Assembly (NCBI RefSeq): GCF_024139115.2 | Contig: NC_085140.1 | Location: 431,395,240 to 431,459,239 of the forward strand | Direction: 5' to 3' | DNA length: 64,000 bases | From: Armigeres subalbatus | Lineage: Eukaryota > Arthropoda > Insecta > Diptera > Culicidae | Shown here: piece by piece, positions 11,453 to 24,090 of the stretch | Layout of the letters: every line of letters begins with the position of its first letter | Numbering within the stretch: position 1 is the first letter of the stretch | Notes under the pieces: generated by a model | Told to the model about the DNA's origin: nothing | The model's database searches: none | What the model saw: the letters and a program-made list of their open reading frames with translations, nothing else | Position numbers and translations under genes: made by a program

Positions 11453-12105
11453 ATTCATCACTAAACTATTCAGGAGAGATACTGACTCCCCGTCATTATT
11501 TACTGACGTGAAAATTTATATATCGGGGTGAATGTTACGAAGAAGAAATTTTAACACTCTTGATGGTTGAAATGCGAAACAAATTCAGCAAATTTTTTCA
11601 TCTTTTTGGTTATTGCATCAGTTGAAATAATAAATCCAGAAAATAATGCATTGCTCAATTTGTTCAGATCACAAGCTTTCTTACGTGATATCATTTAGAA
11701 TGAAAATAAGATCAGACGCCGAATGCATCCTGGTACTCTATTTGTGAGTATGGGAGGTCATGAAATATGAAATTCATACAAAGCGAATCAATCTTTTGAC
11801 ACTGGGGATTTTGCACTTGAGCTTTTTAGAACTAGTCTATAATTGGTCGCACGTGGAACTCCATGCCCACGAACTTCGGACTTGGTGGTTTCGACTGACA
11901 GTCAAAACACTTTTCCGAGCATTGAATACCAAGAGAGGGATGGAATCGGGATAGAGTAGTTTGATGCAGAAGCTCGATATTAAACCTTTTTCATTTTCTT
12001 TTTTTCCAAAGGCAATTACAAACTCGTTCTTTGATAATGATAATGAAGAAAAATGGTCACTGCAGTTGCAAACGACTTCCGTTAGAGATGTTTGCGTGTA
12101 CAATA
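11453..12105. other. AT-rich sequence, nothing recognised
   Basis: Open frames of up to 96 codons occur, but none has recognisable content. Confidence 0.35.
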
Positions 12106-12288
12106 ATGCTACGTTTTGACAGGGCAAGTGAATTGAACAACTCAGTTGAATTCAATTGACTTGCCGAAAGTTGAACATGTTCAACTTTCTTTTCGTTCAA
12201 GTGATTTGAATTAAGGTGTTTACACGGTCAGTTCGCGTTCGATTCAAGCGACTTGCTCATTTCACTTGCCTTGTCTAAACGTAGCATA
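12106..12288. mobile_element. MITE with ATGCTACGTTT ends
   Basis: ATGCTACGTTTTGACAGGGC at the left is mirrored by the complement of ATGCTACGTTTAGACAAGGC at the right. The inner sequence is full of CAAGTGAATTGAA and TTGAATTCAA words that are themselves self-complementary. It is about 183 bp with no coding frame. Confidence 0.65.
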
Positions 12289-13878
12289 AGACGGTATAAA
12301 GTGACGGTAATTTTTTTTAAAAATAACTTTTTTTAACGTCATATTAGATATTTGGAGACAGTACTCGTCGATAGAAAATCCTTCCACACGCGATGGCTTA
12401 TGAGCAAATCAAACCACCTTCCTTTTGCCAGTGGAGATATATCAGCTTCCACAATGATATTCTTCCCTCCCCCTTCATACATGAGTTTGGCAGAAGGAAG
12501 GTCGTGCGATATGTGCCATCACAAATATTGCCCTCCGCTCGCTTTCGAATCGACTTCTATAAAAACATTCTTCATGCCTGTCGTATCCTAACGGAACTAT
12601 CAATTCTATACTTTCGCCTCTAATTCTATCATGAACATGTACGTCCAAGTTTGGAAAATGATATTAGCATTTCCATATCATTGTTTTTTTAATGTGTTTT
12701 TTTACGTGTTTTCTGTAATATTTTCATATGACAAGCAATGCATTTGCGAATTTTTGGACTACCAAATAACACAAAGTTTGCATAAATTTTGTTGAAAAGT
12801 ATAAAGTTATTTAAGTATTGCCTTATGGGGACGTATTTCCCTCTTTAGATTGAACCACTTCTTGTTTTGGGGGTTGGTTCTATGATTTCTACCACTGATC
12901 TGACTACGAGTTTATTTATTGAGATCTACGAAAAAAATCAATTGAGGATTGAAAAATGTAATCTATCTGATGAAATATGTAAAATGTAATATTTTTTAAT
13001 CTGGAAATTGTAAATTGATACAGATACAGAAACAGATGGTTGAAAAAGTACCAAAATGTAACAGTCACAATGACCGACTGAATATGAGAGGAATTCAAGA
13101 TCTCTTGATAAGTCATTCATAATGGATGCCTTGCGGCTCACCAACACAAGCTTATTACTACCCACCCCTTCACTCCATCAAGCAACCAGAAATTTATTTA
13201 ATTTTGATTTAATAGCAAAAATAAAAGGCTGTTAGCGTTCAAACATTTATTTTTAATTTTGACCCAATCTTTTGAAGTGATAAGATTTGTACTGTTCTAT
13301 TTAAAAACAAGGTTTAAACAAAATTGCTAGATTCGTATACAATTATTTTCTATCGATATCTGTATAATAAGCGTACTTTCTTTTATATTAAAATATACCA
13401 AGGGTAAAAAAATAACTGCGAATTTTGACTGCATCTAGAGCCCTTTCAACAAATGTTTTAATTATTGCCATTTTTTACAAAAACGTTTCGATTATTCCTC
13501 AGTATCTTTGTTAGAAACAAAGGCTTAGTTCTTGGATCGAATCGTACGAAATCTGTTAAACTGTCAACCATAATGCAGGTCTCTGTTTTTGTGACCCTAA
13601 ATATATATTTTCCGTGTAACAGTATCTTGGAAATCAATTACACAAATACGCGTTGTGGCCACAAAGTGTTTAGACAACAATTTTGGGGAATTTAACTGTA
13701 ACCGTGTTTTGGTGCTCAAGGCTTCTGATATTCATTCTCTGCTTTTTTGTAAGTCATTGCAGTATTCTATACTCCTTCAATAATTTATCCATTGACATTT
13801 TCATTATAAAGCAGCTTTTTCATGTAAGGAGATAAATAAAATAATCTCTGAGTCAGTTAGGCTAGGCGTAAGCCTCCT
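12289..13878. other. AT-rich sequence, no gene called
   Basis: No supported gene, and no repeat shared with the rest of the window. Confidence 0.4.
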
Positions 13879-14052
13879 TTAAGGGGCCGTACACTAATTA
13901 CGTAAGCATTTTTTTGGGGTTTTTCAACCCCCTCCCCCATGTAAGATTTTTCCCATACAAATCATTTTTTTTTATATGGAGCGTAAGAAAATGACATACA
14001 TGCCTCCCTCTCTAAGTCCCCCTCTTACTTAATTAGTGTTCGACCCCTAAAG
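13879..14052. mobile_element. MITE with AGGGGCCGTACACTAATTA ends
   Basis: AGGGGCCGTACACTAATTAC at the left is mirrored at the right by the complement of AGGGGTCGAACACTAATTAA. The middle has CCCCCTCCCCCATG and TCCCCCTC tracts. It is about 174 bp and non-coding. A similarly organised element lies at 63050-63186. Confidence 0.7.
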
Positions 14053-14203
14053 GTAGTCTAAGTGTAATCAATTTCGTACTACCCTAGCAATCAAGCCATT
14101 CCAGATGAGCTGTCTAAAACTCTTTTAATTTTCGCATTGTGACGAGTGAGTGATAACGTACGATGGATACAATCAAGGTATTCAATATTGGACTTCACCA
14201 GGG

Positions 14204-14539
14204 TTTTTTCGGTAGCTGTTACGATAATGAACTGGTTCGGGGGGCTACAACTCATGATAAATTTCTTTCAATGAGCCCCAATTGTGGGGGCACCGGTTCT
14301 GATGATGCATTTCAACTTGTTTTACACAGTTGTGCGAAAAAAATATGGTCCCCAACATAAAATGAGCGAGAACAACGCATTTTATTAAACCCCCTCGGTG
14401 GGGGCGGTCTATCCGAATCAGTTTTTTTCCAACTTGTATACAAGAGCGATAGTTTTGTTTTCATGGCTTGTTATGATTCGAAGAGGTTTTTGCCTCTCTT
14501 TTATAGTTGCTCGTTATCTATCGAGAGCGATTTCTGCAA
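14204..14539 (+). repeat. Dispersed 335-bp repeat, copy 1
   Basis: It shares TCGGTAGCTGTTACGATAAT, GGGGGGCTACAAC, CATGATAAATTTCTTTCAAT and CATGGCTTGTTATGATTCGA, in the same order, with 37115-37438. No coding frame is recognised. It is probably part of a larger non-autonomous element. Confidence 0.7.
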
Positions 14540-15494
14540 TCCCTGGACCAGGCATTGAAAAAATCAAATCATGAGTAAAAATCGGCTAAATTCATGCCAA
14601 CTTGATGCTCTACTGCGGCCTAATCGCTGATGCTTTCTAGATCGTTGAAATTTGGCGTTCGTTGATTCAATGTTTAAAGATCTTCATCGCTCACCAATGG
14701 GAGACAACTGAGTGAGGCAAATCACTTGGTAACCTAACAATGAGTGTTGGTACCACACGCTGTTAGAAAAATCTTTTCAGACATTAGGAAAATTAAGTCC
14801 GCTATAAGAATGGAACTCTAATACACTGCATGGGAGGCTTTGATACTTTCTCTCCTCCATCCCAGCTACTTGAAAGCAGAGTGAATAAAGCAGAACACCT
14901 GATGTGTTTTGGTTTTATTCTAGTAGAGCGAGCGTAACACAAATGCTCCAATCGTAGCTTCCCTGGATACCATACCAAGTTTGGCTTGGCGAACTCTGTT
15001 GTTCGTTGTTTACGCAGCAACGATCGCTCATAATCATTGTTTGGTATCTATCTGAGCAAGGCTGTTCACTCACTGGCATAGGATGCTATGATTCAATTAG
15101 ATCAATGCTCGTCCACTTCACTCACGCTTTCAATGCCTGCCCTGGACATAACTCATAAAGGTTTTCGTTTCTAATCATATGTTTTGCATGGTACTATTAA
15201 TATGAGCAATCAATGCACTATAATTTGCAACAACAGCTTTTACAAAATCGAATCCCATTTTTTTATATTGCAAATTTACTTTTTTAAGGCTCATTTTGCG
15301 TCTCGTATGAGGTAAGGGGTTTTGAATGAAGCGTTCCGAATTTAAACCAGAATGTGGACCAGAAGCAAGTGAGATTTGGAATTTTTTTTACGATCTACAA
15401 TGATTTCAATAGGGAACATGTTACGGACATTCACTCGAAAAAAAACCCGGTTGACAAATATGACTTTTTTCAATATTTTTTTTCATAACTCAGA
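14540..15494. other. Sequence bounded by CCTGG...GGCATTGAAA inverted words
   Basis: CCAGGCATTGAAA at about 14548 is mirrored by TTTCAATGCCTGCCCTGG at about 15128. These may be the ends of a decayed element of about 600 bp that follows the dispersed repeat. No gene is supported. Confidence 0.35.
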
Positions 15495-15860
15495 AATTGA
15501 ATGGGTCATATGGCTACTGCTTCTGCCTCATACGCAGGAGGTCGTGGGTTTAAACCCAAGTGCGTTCCGTTCTCCTACTTTATATCTTTCTTTATATTTC
15601 TCATGTTCTAGCAATCGCTAGAACTGGAAATGGACTTTCATACCGTTTCCGTTTTCATCCTATATCTTCAACTTGACCATTCTAGCAGTAACTGGAATTG
15701 GAAATGAATTTAAAAACTCGTTTCCTACATCCAACTAGAAATTTTATCAGTTGCTTGCTCCTATCTATAACATTGGCAGCTCGGTAATCAAGACAAACCT
15801 CTGCCTCTCGAACCTAACCCAAAACAAAAATCCAATAAAATTCCGCATGAACTCGTGGCA
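15495..15860 (+). mobile_element. Possible tRNA-derived SINE
   Basis: Positions 15503-15562 resemble a tRNA 5' half. There is an anticodon arm TCTGC-CTCATAC-GCAGG with a CAT anticodon, and a B-box-like GTGGGTTTAAACCC. The sequence then runs on without a tRNA acceptor end and becomes A-rich near 15830. The A box is weak and I found no target duplication, so this call is tentative. Confidence 0.4.
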
Positions 15861-17296
15861 AGTGCAGAGGTATATTCGGCTTGCAGTGGGCGAGTGATTG
15901 CATCATCAATTTTTCCCCTTCCTTACATTGACTTGTATTCTGACGTGGCATGTGCCAGTGTGACCTAATAAATGAGATCACCTACTTGTACATTGAAGAT
16001 GAGTGCTAGTCCCAAGCAAATATCTGTTGGTTCTCTGTGCAAGCCCAGCTGACCTAGTCATAATGGAGTAGCAACTACGGGCAGTCAATCAAGATCAAGC
16101 TCAAGCTAAATTTTCTCATAACTCAGAAATGAGAAACCAAGCGATTTGACCGATTCTGGTATCACTGAGTTGCCTATAGAGGAAGGGGGTAATTGCGTTT
16201 TAGCGTCAATAACAGCCATCCAACGATTTCATGGTTCTCCAACAGAAAGGACATTATAAGTTCAAAATGGACTATTTGATGACATTCTAACTGCCTGCAT
16301 GATCTCTGTGTTGCCCCAGAGAATCTGTGGTAGAAGGTTGCGTGAATCAGCGGTGATCCTCTCGCAGTGTGTGTGATGTTTTTGTTGCAACTGGCTGTGC
16401 GGATTTTTGCTAAACGGCAGAAATAAAAATGAATGTGTAGAGATTAAAAAGTGAAAGTATACATTTTCCCATTATATTTAGCCAATTTTTCCCATATAAA
16501 CTCCATGCTCGTTGAGCATCCACTTAGATTTGACGGATCTGGCTGAAATTTTTACAGTAGCTTCTGGGAGCAAAAAACTTCATTTTCAGGGGGTATATAC
16601 GTCTCGAAAAATGATTTTTTTCATATACGATTGCTCCACCTTAATCCTACACAGTGATATTAATGTTGGTAATTCTGACTTTAGAGAACTCAATTCAAAT
16701 TGAGCGAAAAATTTATCTAGTTTTCTGACTGCTCAAATTGGTATGTTCAAATGCATTTTTTCTATTGCTTGTCTTGTCATTTTATATGACGATTACTTTC
16801 ATCATGTTTTATGATTTCTCCAGAAACTAGAACTAGGCTAGATGTACCAGTCGTGGCTATAGCACCAGTTGTCGCACTAGTGCTAAATGGCCAACTAAAT
16901 AACCGCAAACCACGTTCATATCGATAAAGCATATTCATATGATACGATAACACCTTTGATCTCTTCAAAAACATGCAAAGCATAATTGTAAAAATTGATT
17001 TTGCTTAATTTTTAACGTTCTTTGCACCAGTTTTCGCACTAGTGGTCCCTATTCGGCCAATCTCATAAGTAAACAATGGGATTTGCTAAATAAGAAACGA
17101 AATGTGGGTGTCTAACTTCATGGCTTCGCGAGACGTTGATTACAGGAACATTTCCAGGATGATAGTGTCCACTTCCACCCTTCTAGCAGCTTCCTGGGGC
17201 CTTTGAGGAAGGGCCGGTTTTGAAACCATCTGGAACCGTGCATATATGGGTGTCAAAGATCATGTTTTTACAAGACGATGAGTATAGAATCTACAT
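15861..17296. other. Unique sequence with a small direct repeat
   Basis: GCACCAGTT(G/T)TCGCACTAGTG occurs twice, at about 16861 and 17023, roughly 160 bp apart, each followed by a GGCCAA word. No coding region is supported. Confidence 0.35.
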
Positions 17297-17325
17297 ATGA
17301 ACCGGTGCCAGCGAAAGTGGTACAT
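17297..17325 (+). repeat. Left member of a 29-bp inverted pair
   Basis: ATGAACCGGTGCCAGCGAAA and the following GTGGTACAT are mirrored at 23735-23763 with one mismatch. The pair encloses 6.4 kb holding the SINE, the multi-hairpin elements and the tandem array. Confidence 0.6.
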
Positions 17326-17407
17326 AAACCATTTTTGTCGATTTTGTGTTTATTACACCAACTGCTTCTGTGAGCAAAGGTCTAGTAAGGGAATAACGAA
17401 ATAGTAG

Positions 17408-17824
17408 GGGGGTCCCGTAGCGTAGTTGGCTACACTTTCGCCTTATAAGCGGACGGTCATGGGTTCGATTCCCAGCCCCTTGTCAGTCGCCTGAGGTGCA
17501 GCCCAAACGGTGGCGTTTTTGGGTGCCCGTCTTACCGACACGGCTGCCCAATGACGACTGACAAATTGTTCTTCTCGGAGGCATACCTCCAACGTACCCG
17601 GATAAGCGGCAACCGAACAATGCAACGAGCAATTGGATACACGATACGGACAAAAGGACACAATGGACTCACGATGAGATGGACCCGGCAATGATAACAA
17701 CAACGAATGTCTAAAAATAGATTCTGTGTGGATTCTGTACAGCAGAATACCACAGTAGATGACGGCACAGTAGCGGTTAAGAAACACAGAGTGCCTACCA
17801 AATAAAGAAATGAAAAAAAAAAAA
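17408..17824 (+). mobile_element. tRNA-derived SINE with 16-bp target duplication
   Basis: The head looks like a tRNA: an A-box-like TAGCGTAGTTGG, an anticodon arm with loop CTTATAA (TAT, isoleucine-like), and a B box GGGTTCGATTCCC. A tRNA-unrelated body follows, and the element ends in an A-rich tail. The 16-bp word AATAACGAAATAGTAG flanks it exactly on both sides (17392-17407 and 17825-17840), the mark of LINE-assisted insertion. Pol III would transcribe it from the internal boxes. It lies at the first bases of a multi-hairpin element that must therefore be older. Confidence 0.9.
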
Positions 17825-17832
17825 AATAACGA

Positions 17833-18428
17833 AATAGTAGTTTGTGCAACTAGTTGCAAAAAGATGATTTTTTCAGCACGAGTTGTACGTTTATCCAACG
17901 AGGCTTGCCGAGTGCTGAAAAAATCGAGTTTTGCAACGAGTTGCACACGCTATTTTTTGCAATGACGAAAAATGGGCTTTAATATGATAAATCTATACCA
18001 AAATTGTACAATCGAATTTACTCCACATGATCATTCATGCCAATAAATTATGTTTCGGCAGAGAACAATAAGATTCCATCTTATCGTGCCAAATTGCATA
18101 GCTTGAAAAGCTATGAAACGATGGATGCAATTGCCTTTGAAAAATGTGATGTTATGTCCAACAAACCATTTCATTTATTACGAGACTCTTAGAGTACACT
18201 ATTTAAACACTCACCCAAACTAATTCAGCTAAATGTAGTCAAGTAACTACTGTCCCAATGTAGGTTTTTCATTATAGCACCCAAATGAGTGCTATAATGA
18301 ATATTATGCAACCCATTTGAGTTGCATAATGGTCATTAAAGCACCCATTTTGTTGGTATGGAAAAGTAGGCCGTTTTATCACTCAAATGACAACTGTAAA
18401 CCAGGTATTATGATCAGGAATTGCAAAA
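17833..18428 (+). mobile_element. Multi-hairpin element, copy 1
   Basis: It begins AATAGTAGTTTGTGCAAC and ends ATCAGGAATTGCAAAA. The first about 130 bp can fold back: GTGCAACTAGTTGCAAAA pairs with TTTTGCAACGAGTTGCAC, enclosing TTTTTTCAGCAC and GTGCTGAAAAAA. Near the other end are two adjacent hairpins, CATTATAGCAC...GTGCTATAATG and ATTATGCAAC...GTTGCATAAT. This copy lacks a short stretch of the first stem (TTGGATAAATCTACG) that the other copies have. No protein is encoded. Confidence 0.8.
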
Positions 18429-18676
18429 TAGTAGTTTGTGCAACAAGTTGCAAAACGATGATTTTTCAGCACGAGTTGTACGTTTATCCGACGAGGCTTG
18501 CCGAGTTGGATAAATCTACGAGTGCTGAAAAAATCGAGTTTTGCAACGAGTTACACACGCTATTTTTGCAATGACGAAAATGGGCTTTGATATGATAAAT
18601 CTGGACCAAAATGGTACTGTCTGATTTACGTTATATGATAAATCTGGCCAAAAAATCATGTTGCTGCAGAAAAAAA
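18426..18676 (+). mobile_element. Multi-hairpin element, copy 2, left part
   Basis: It is joined head to tail with copy 1. It carries the fold-back start and runs to CATGTTGCTGCAGAAAA, where the tandem array interrupts it. Sequence matching the remainder resumes at 23107. Confidence 0.8.
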
Positions 18677-21600
18677 AACCCGACTTAATCCACCTACAGT
18701 GAACGCAACCCTTCTTACACTTTTGAATGGTTGCGTGTGCCCAGTGCATATAACAATTTCTATGCATATGACCTTCAATTGAATATAAAATAACTGATAT
18801 TATCATGCTTTTATCGATTTCAAAATAAAAAAAGGATATTTCTGGAGATTTAACAATTTTGAAAAATACAAAAGACTACAGATTTGATTTGCCGCCTTAA
18901 ATGGCAATATTACAGCTTCTGTTTAAGCCCAAAGAGTTCAAATCGGGTCATAGACGGCTGAGTTATTGGTGTGACAATTCTTCATTAGTAGTCTGAAAAT
19001 ATGTCTCATATTCGTATTTCACAGATATCTCTGAAACCGAATTTCCGATTGCAGAAAAAAATTAATGGGTCCAATGACAAAAACATAGCTTTCGTTTAAA
19101 GATAAAATCGCACAAATTGATCCAAGGACGACTGAGATCTTGATGGGACATATTTTACCAATGTGTGGAGTTGATACGTCTAATGCTTTATGTTCGTATT
19201 TCAGAGATATCTCCGGAACCCAATGTCTAATTGCAAAAACAAAATACAATGGGTTCAATGAAAAAGTCATAGCTTTCGTTTAAAGATAAAATCATGCAAA
19301 TTGGTTTACAGACGGCTGAAATATTCATGTGACATTATTTTGTTAGTTTTCTGAAAATACACTTCATGTTCGTATCTCACATATCTCTGGAACCAAGTGT
19401 CCGATTGCAAAAAAAATTGAACTTGTACAATGACGAAGTCATAGCTTTCGTTTAGTGTTAAAATCGTGCAAATCGGTCCACGGACGGCTGAGATCTTGAT
19501 GTGAGATTTTTGTAACGCACACACATACGCACACACGCACACACATACATACATGTGCTCAGTTCGTCGAGCTGAGTTGATTGGTATATACGACTTGGGT
19601 CTCCGAGCCTCGGATAAAAAGTCGGTTTTTCAAGCGATCTTAATACCCTTCTTAGGGTGTAAGAAGGGTAAAAAGGGATATTTCTGGAAATTTAACAAAT
19701 TTTAAAAAATACAAAAAGACTGCAGATTTGATTTGCCGCCTTAAATGGCAATATTACAGCTTCTGTTTAAGCCCAAAAGAGTTCAAATCGGGTCATAGAC
19801 GGCTGAGATATTGGTGTGACAATTCTTCATTAGTAGTCTGAAAATATGTCTCATATTCGTATTTCACAGATATCTCTGAAACCGAATTTCCGATTGCAGA
19901 AAAAATTAATGGGTCCAATGACAAAAACATAGCTTTCGTTTAAAGATAAAATCGCACAAATTGGTCCAAGGACGACTGAGATCTTGATGGGACATATTTT
20001 ACCAATGTGTGGAGTTGATACGTCTAATGCTTTATGTTCGTATTTCAGAGATATCTCCGGAACCCAATGTCTAATTGCAAAAACAAAATACAATGGGTTC
20101 AATGGCAAAGTCATAGCTTTCGTTTAAAGATAAAGTCATGCAAATTGGTTTACAGACGGCTGAGATATTCATGTGACATTATTTTGTTAGTTTTCTGAAA
20201 ATGCACTTCATGTTCGTATTTCTCACATATCTCTGGAACCAAATGTCCGATTGCAAAAAATTGAACTCGTACAATGACAAAGTCATAGCTTTCGTTTAGT
20301 GTTAAAATCGTGCAAATCGGTCCACGGACGGCTGAGATCTTGATGTGAGATTTTTGTAACGCACACACATACGCACACACGCACACACGCACACACACAC
20401 ACACATACATACATGTGCTCAGTTCGTCGAGCTGAGTTGATTGGTATATACGACTTGGGTCTCCGAGCCTCGGATAAAAAGTCGGTTTTTCAAGCGATCT
20501 TTATACCCTTCTTAGGGTGTAAGAAGGGTAAAAAGGATATTTCTGGAGATTTAACAATTTTGAAAAAATACAAAAAGACTACAGATTTGATTTGCCGCCT
20601 TAAATGGCAATATTACAGCTTCTGTTTAAGCCCAAAAGAGTTCAAATCGGGTCATAGACGGCTGAGATATTGGTGTGACAATTCTTCATTAGTAGTCTGA
20701 AAATATGTCTCATATTCGTATTTCACAGATATCTCTGAAACCGAATTTCCGATTGCAGAAAAAAATTAATGGGTCCAATGACAAAAACATAGCTTTCGTT
20801 TAAAGATAAAATCGCACAAATTGGTCCAAGGACGACTGAGATCTTGATGGGACATATTTTACCAATGTGTGGAGTTGATACGTCTAATGCTTTATGTTCG
20901 TATTTCAGAGATATCTCCGGAACCCAATGTCTAATTGCAAAAACAAAATACAATGGGTTCAATGAAAAAGTCATAGCTTTCGTTTAAATATAAAATCATG
21001 CAAATTGGTTTACAGACGGCTGAAATATTCATGTGACATTATTTTGTTAGTTTTCTGAAAATGCACTTCATGTTCGTATTTCTCACATATCTCTGGAACC
21101 AAATGTCCGATTGCAAAAAAAATTGAACTCGTACAATGACAAAGTCATAGCTTTCGTTTAGTGTTAAAATCGTGCAAATCGGTCCACGGACGTCTGAGAT
21201 CTTGATGTGAGATTTTGTAACGCACACACATACGCACACACGCACACACGCACACACACACACATACATACATGTGCTCAGTTCGTCGAGCTGAGTTGAT
21301 TGGTATATACGACTTGGGTCTCGAGCCTCGGATAAAAGTCGGTTTTCAAGCGATCTTTATACCCTTCTTAGGGTGTAAGAAGGGTAAAAGGGATATTTCT
21401 GGAAATTTAACAATTTTTTAAAAATACAAAAAGACTGCAGATTTGATTTGCCGCCTCAAATGGCAATATTACAGCTTCTGTTTAAGCCCAAAAGAGTTCA
21501 AATCGGGTCATAGACGGCTGAGATATTGGTGTGACAATTCTTCATTAGTAGTCTGAAAATATGTCTCATGTTCGTATTTCACAGATATCTCTGAAACCGA

Positions 21601-23106
21601 ATTTCCGATTGCAGAAAAAAATCAATGGGTCCAATGACAAAAACATAGCTTTCGTTTAAAGATAAAATCGCACAAATCGGTCCAAGGACGACTGAGATCT
21701 TGTTGGGACATATTTTACCAATGTGTGAAGTTGATACGTCTAATGCTTTATGATCGTATTTCAGAGATATCTCCGGAACCCAATGTCTAATTGCAAAAAC
21801 AAAATACAATGGGTTCAATGGCAAAGTCATAGCTTTCGTTTAAAGATAAAGTCATGCAAATTGGTTTACAGACGGCTGAGATATTCATGTGACATTATTT
21901 TGTTAGTTTTCTGAAAATGCACTTCATGTTCGTATTTCTCACATATCTCTGGAACCAAATGTCCGATTGCAAAAAAAATTGAACTCGTACAATGACAAAG
22001 TCATAGCTTTCGTTTAGTGTTAAAATCGTGCAAATCGTTCCACGGACGGCTGAGATCTTGATGTGAGATTTTTGTAACGCACACACATACGCACACACGC
22101 ACACACACACATACATACATGTGCTCAGTTCGTCGAGCTGAGTTGATTGGTATATACGACTTGGGTCTCCGAGCCTCGGATAAAAAGTCGGTTTTTCAAG
22201 CGATCTTTATACCCTTCTTAGGGTGTAAGAAGGGTAAAAGGATATTTCTGGAAATTTAACAATTTTAAAAAATATAAAAGACTACAGATTTGATTTGCCG
22301 CCTTAAATGGCAATATTACAGCTTCTGTTTAAGCCCAAAAGAGTTCAAATCAGGTCATAGACGGCTGAGATATTGGTGTGACAATTCTTCATTAGTAGTC
22401 TGAAAATATGTCTCATATTCGTATTTCACAGATATCTCTGAAACCGAATTTCCGATTGCAGAAAAAGATTAATGAGTCCAATGACAAAAACATAGCTTTC
22501 GTTTAAAGATAAAATCGCACAAATCGGTCCAAGGACGACTGAGATCTTGTTGGGACATATTTTACCAATGTGTAAAGTTGATACGTCTAATGCTTTATGC
22601 TCGTATTTCAGAGATATCTCCGGAACCCAATGTCTAATTGCAAAAACAAAATACAATGGGTTCAATGGCAAAGTCATAGCTTTCGTTTAAAGATAAAATC
22701 ATGCAAATTGGTTTACAGACGGCTGAGATATTCATGTGACATTATTTTGTTAGTTTTCTGAAAATGCACTTCATGTTCGTATTTCTCACATATCTCTGGA
22801 ACCAAATGTCCGATTGATTGAAAAAACTGACTGAAAAAATTGAACTCGTACAATGACAAAGTCATAGCTTTCGTTTAGTGTTAAAATCGTGCAAATCGGT
22901 CCACGGACGGCTGAGATCTTGATGTGAGATTTTTGTAACGCACACACATACGCACACACGCACACACACACACACACACATACATACATGTGCTCAGTTC
23001 GTCGAGCTGAGTTGATTGGTATATACGACTTGGGTCTCCGAGCCTCGGATAAAAGTCGGTTTTCAAGCGATCTTTATACCCTTCTTAGGGTGTAAGAAGG
23101 GTAAAA
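18677..23106. repeat. Tandem array of five ~850-bp units inserted in copy 2
   Basis: A unique leader (about 18677-18829, starting CCCGACTTAATCCACCTACA) precedes five near-identical units that start at about 18830, 19671, 20531, 21386 and 22236. Each unit runs from AAGGATATTTCTGG through an ACACAC/ACGCAC microsatellite to CCGAGCCTCGGATAAAA and the small hairpin ACCCTTCTTAGGGTGTAAGA. Within a unit, the word GACGGCTGAGAT or a close variant recurs four times about 175-181 bp apart (for example near 19798, 19973, 20154 and 20328), together with GTTCGTATTTC, TAGCTTTCGTTTA and AAATCGGTCC. The unit is therefore itself a tetramer of diverged subunits. Minus-strand frames of 67-87 codons recur in every unit only because the DNA does. 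The leader and unit ends are the reverse of words in the dispersed repeat at 7295 and 31880. Confidence 0.9.
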
Positions 23107-23466
23107 ACAGATTTCATGTTATCGTGACATATTGAATGCTCGACAGACCATATAGCGATAGATAAATCTGTCTTTGGGGAATTTTGATGTCATGTCCATT
23201 AATCTATTTCATTTATTACGCGACACAGAGTATACACAATTTGAACACTCACCCAAGCTAATTGAGCAAAATTTGGTCATGTAACTATTGTTCCAATGCT
23301 GGTTTTCCATTATAGCACCCAAATGAGTGCTATAATGGACTTTATGCAACCCATTTGGGTTACATAATGATCATTAAAGCACCAACTCTATTGGTATGGA
23401 AAAGTAGGCCGTTTTATCACTCAAATGCCAACTGTAAACCATGTATTATGATCAGGAATTGCAAAA
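23107..23466 (+). mobile_element. Multi-hairpin element, copy 2, right part
   Basis: It continues copy 2 after the array with ACAGATTTCATGTTATCGTG, includes both terminal hairpins (about 23317-23375), and ends at GATCAGGAATTGCAAAA. Comparison with the uninterrupted copy at 28101-28697 places the insertion just after CTGCAGAAAA. Confidence 0.8.
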
Positions 23467-24090
23467 AATAATTTTATAAATGTACATGTACCACTTTTAC
23501 TGGCAACGATTTTCAGTTTCTGTTGCATTTTGTTCCCATTAATAGTGGTACATGTGCATTTTGTTCCAGCAAACTTGAAATTTGTCAAGAAACTCTGCAT
23601 ATTTCTCTTTATAACCTTTAGGCACATTAGTCATAACACGTTGGTACAGTTGAGATGCAGAAAATTGCTAATTTGAATTTTATTTTCGAAGTTTTTGGAA
23701 AAATGCGTCTCCTGAAAAATTTACTCAATGTGACATATACCACTTTCGCTGGCACCGGTTCATATATTAAAGGTACATTTTGAGGACTGTGAGACTCACT
23801 GGCCAATTTGGAACAGGTTCCGAGTGTTCTGCGAAAGTGGTATCTGTTCGTGTATGGCTAATTCCGGACCGTTTTCACGGAAATAGCCATATTTCTGCGT
23901 ATACCTGATAGATAAAAAACTGGCTTGGTTGGCAAAAGGTCAATCTGGGGTTTTAGTTGGGGATAGAATACTAGAAGAGTTTCCACGTCTGATGTTTTTG
24001 TTTTTATTGAAATCGGATTATTCTACGCAACGTTTTGCTGATTTGAATTTCGACAAAATTGTCTCTGTCTTGTCAAACCTCTCTATACAT
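23467..24090. other. Sequence with repeated GCGAAAGTGGTA-like words
   Basis: Variants of TACCACTTTCGCTGG or its complement occur near 23485, 23545, 23735 and 23830. The one at 23735-23763 forms the inverted pair with 17297-17325. GTACATGTACCACT and AGTGGTACATGTGC near 23480-23560 can form a local hairpin. No gene is supported. Confidence 0.45.
23735..23763 (-). repeat. Right member of a 29-bp inverted pair
   Basis: This is the complement of 17297-17325 apart from one base. Confidence 0.6.

Noticed and set aside
17408..17480. tRNA gene (isoleucine-like)
   Set aside because: The A and B boxes are present but there is no proper acceptor end. The sequence continues into a SINE body with an A-rich tail and target duplication.
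19019..23066. Recurring minus-strand frames of 67-87 codons
   Set aside because: They recur because the tandem unit recurs. They include the ACAC microsatellite read as Val-Cys and show no protein domain.
18677..23106. CRISPR-like array
   Set aside because: The repeats are adjacent ~850-bp units without unique spacers, and the setting is a eukaryotic genome.
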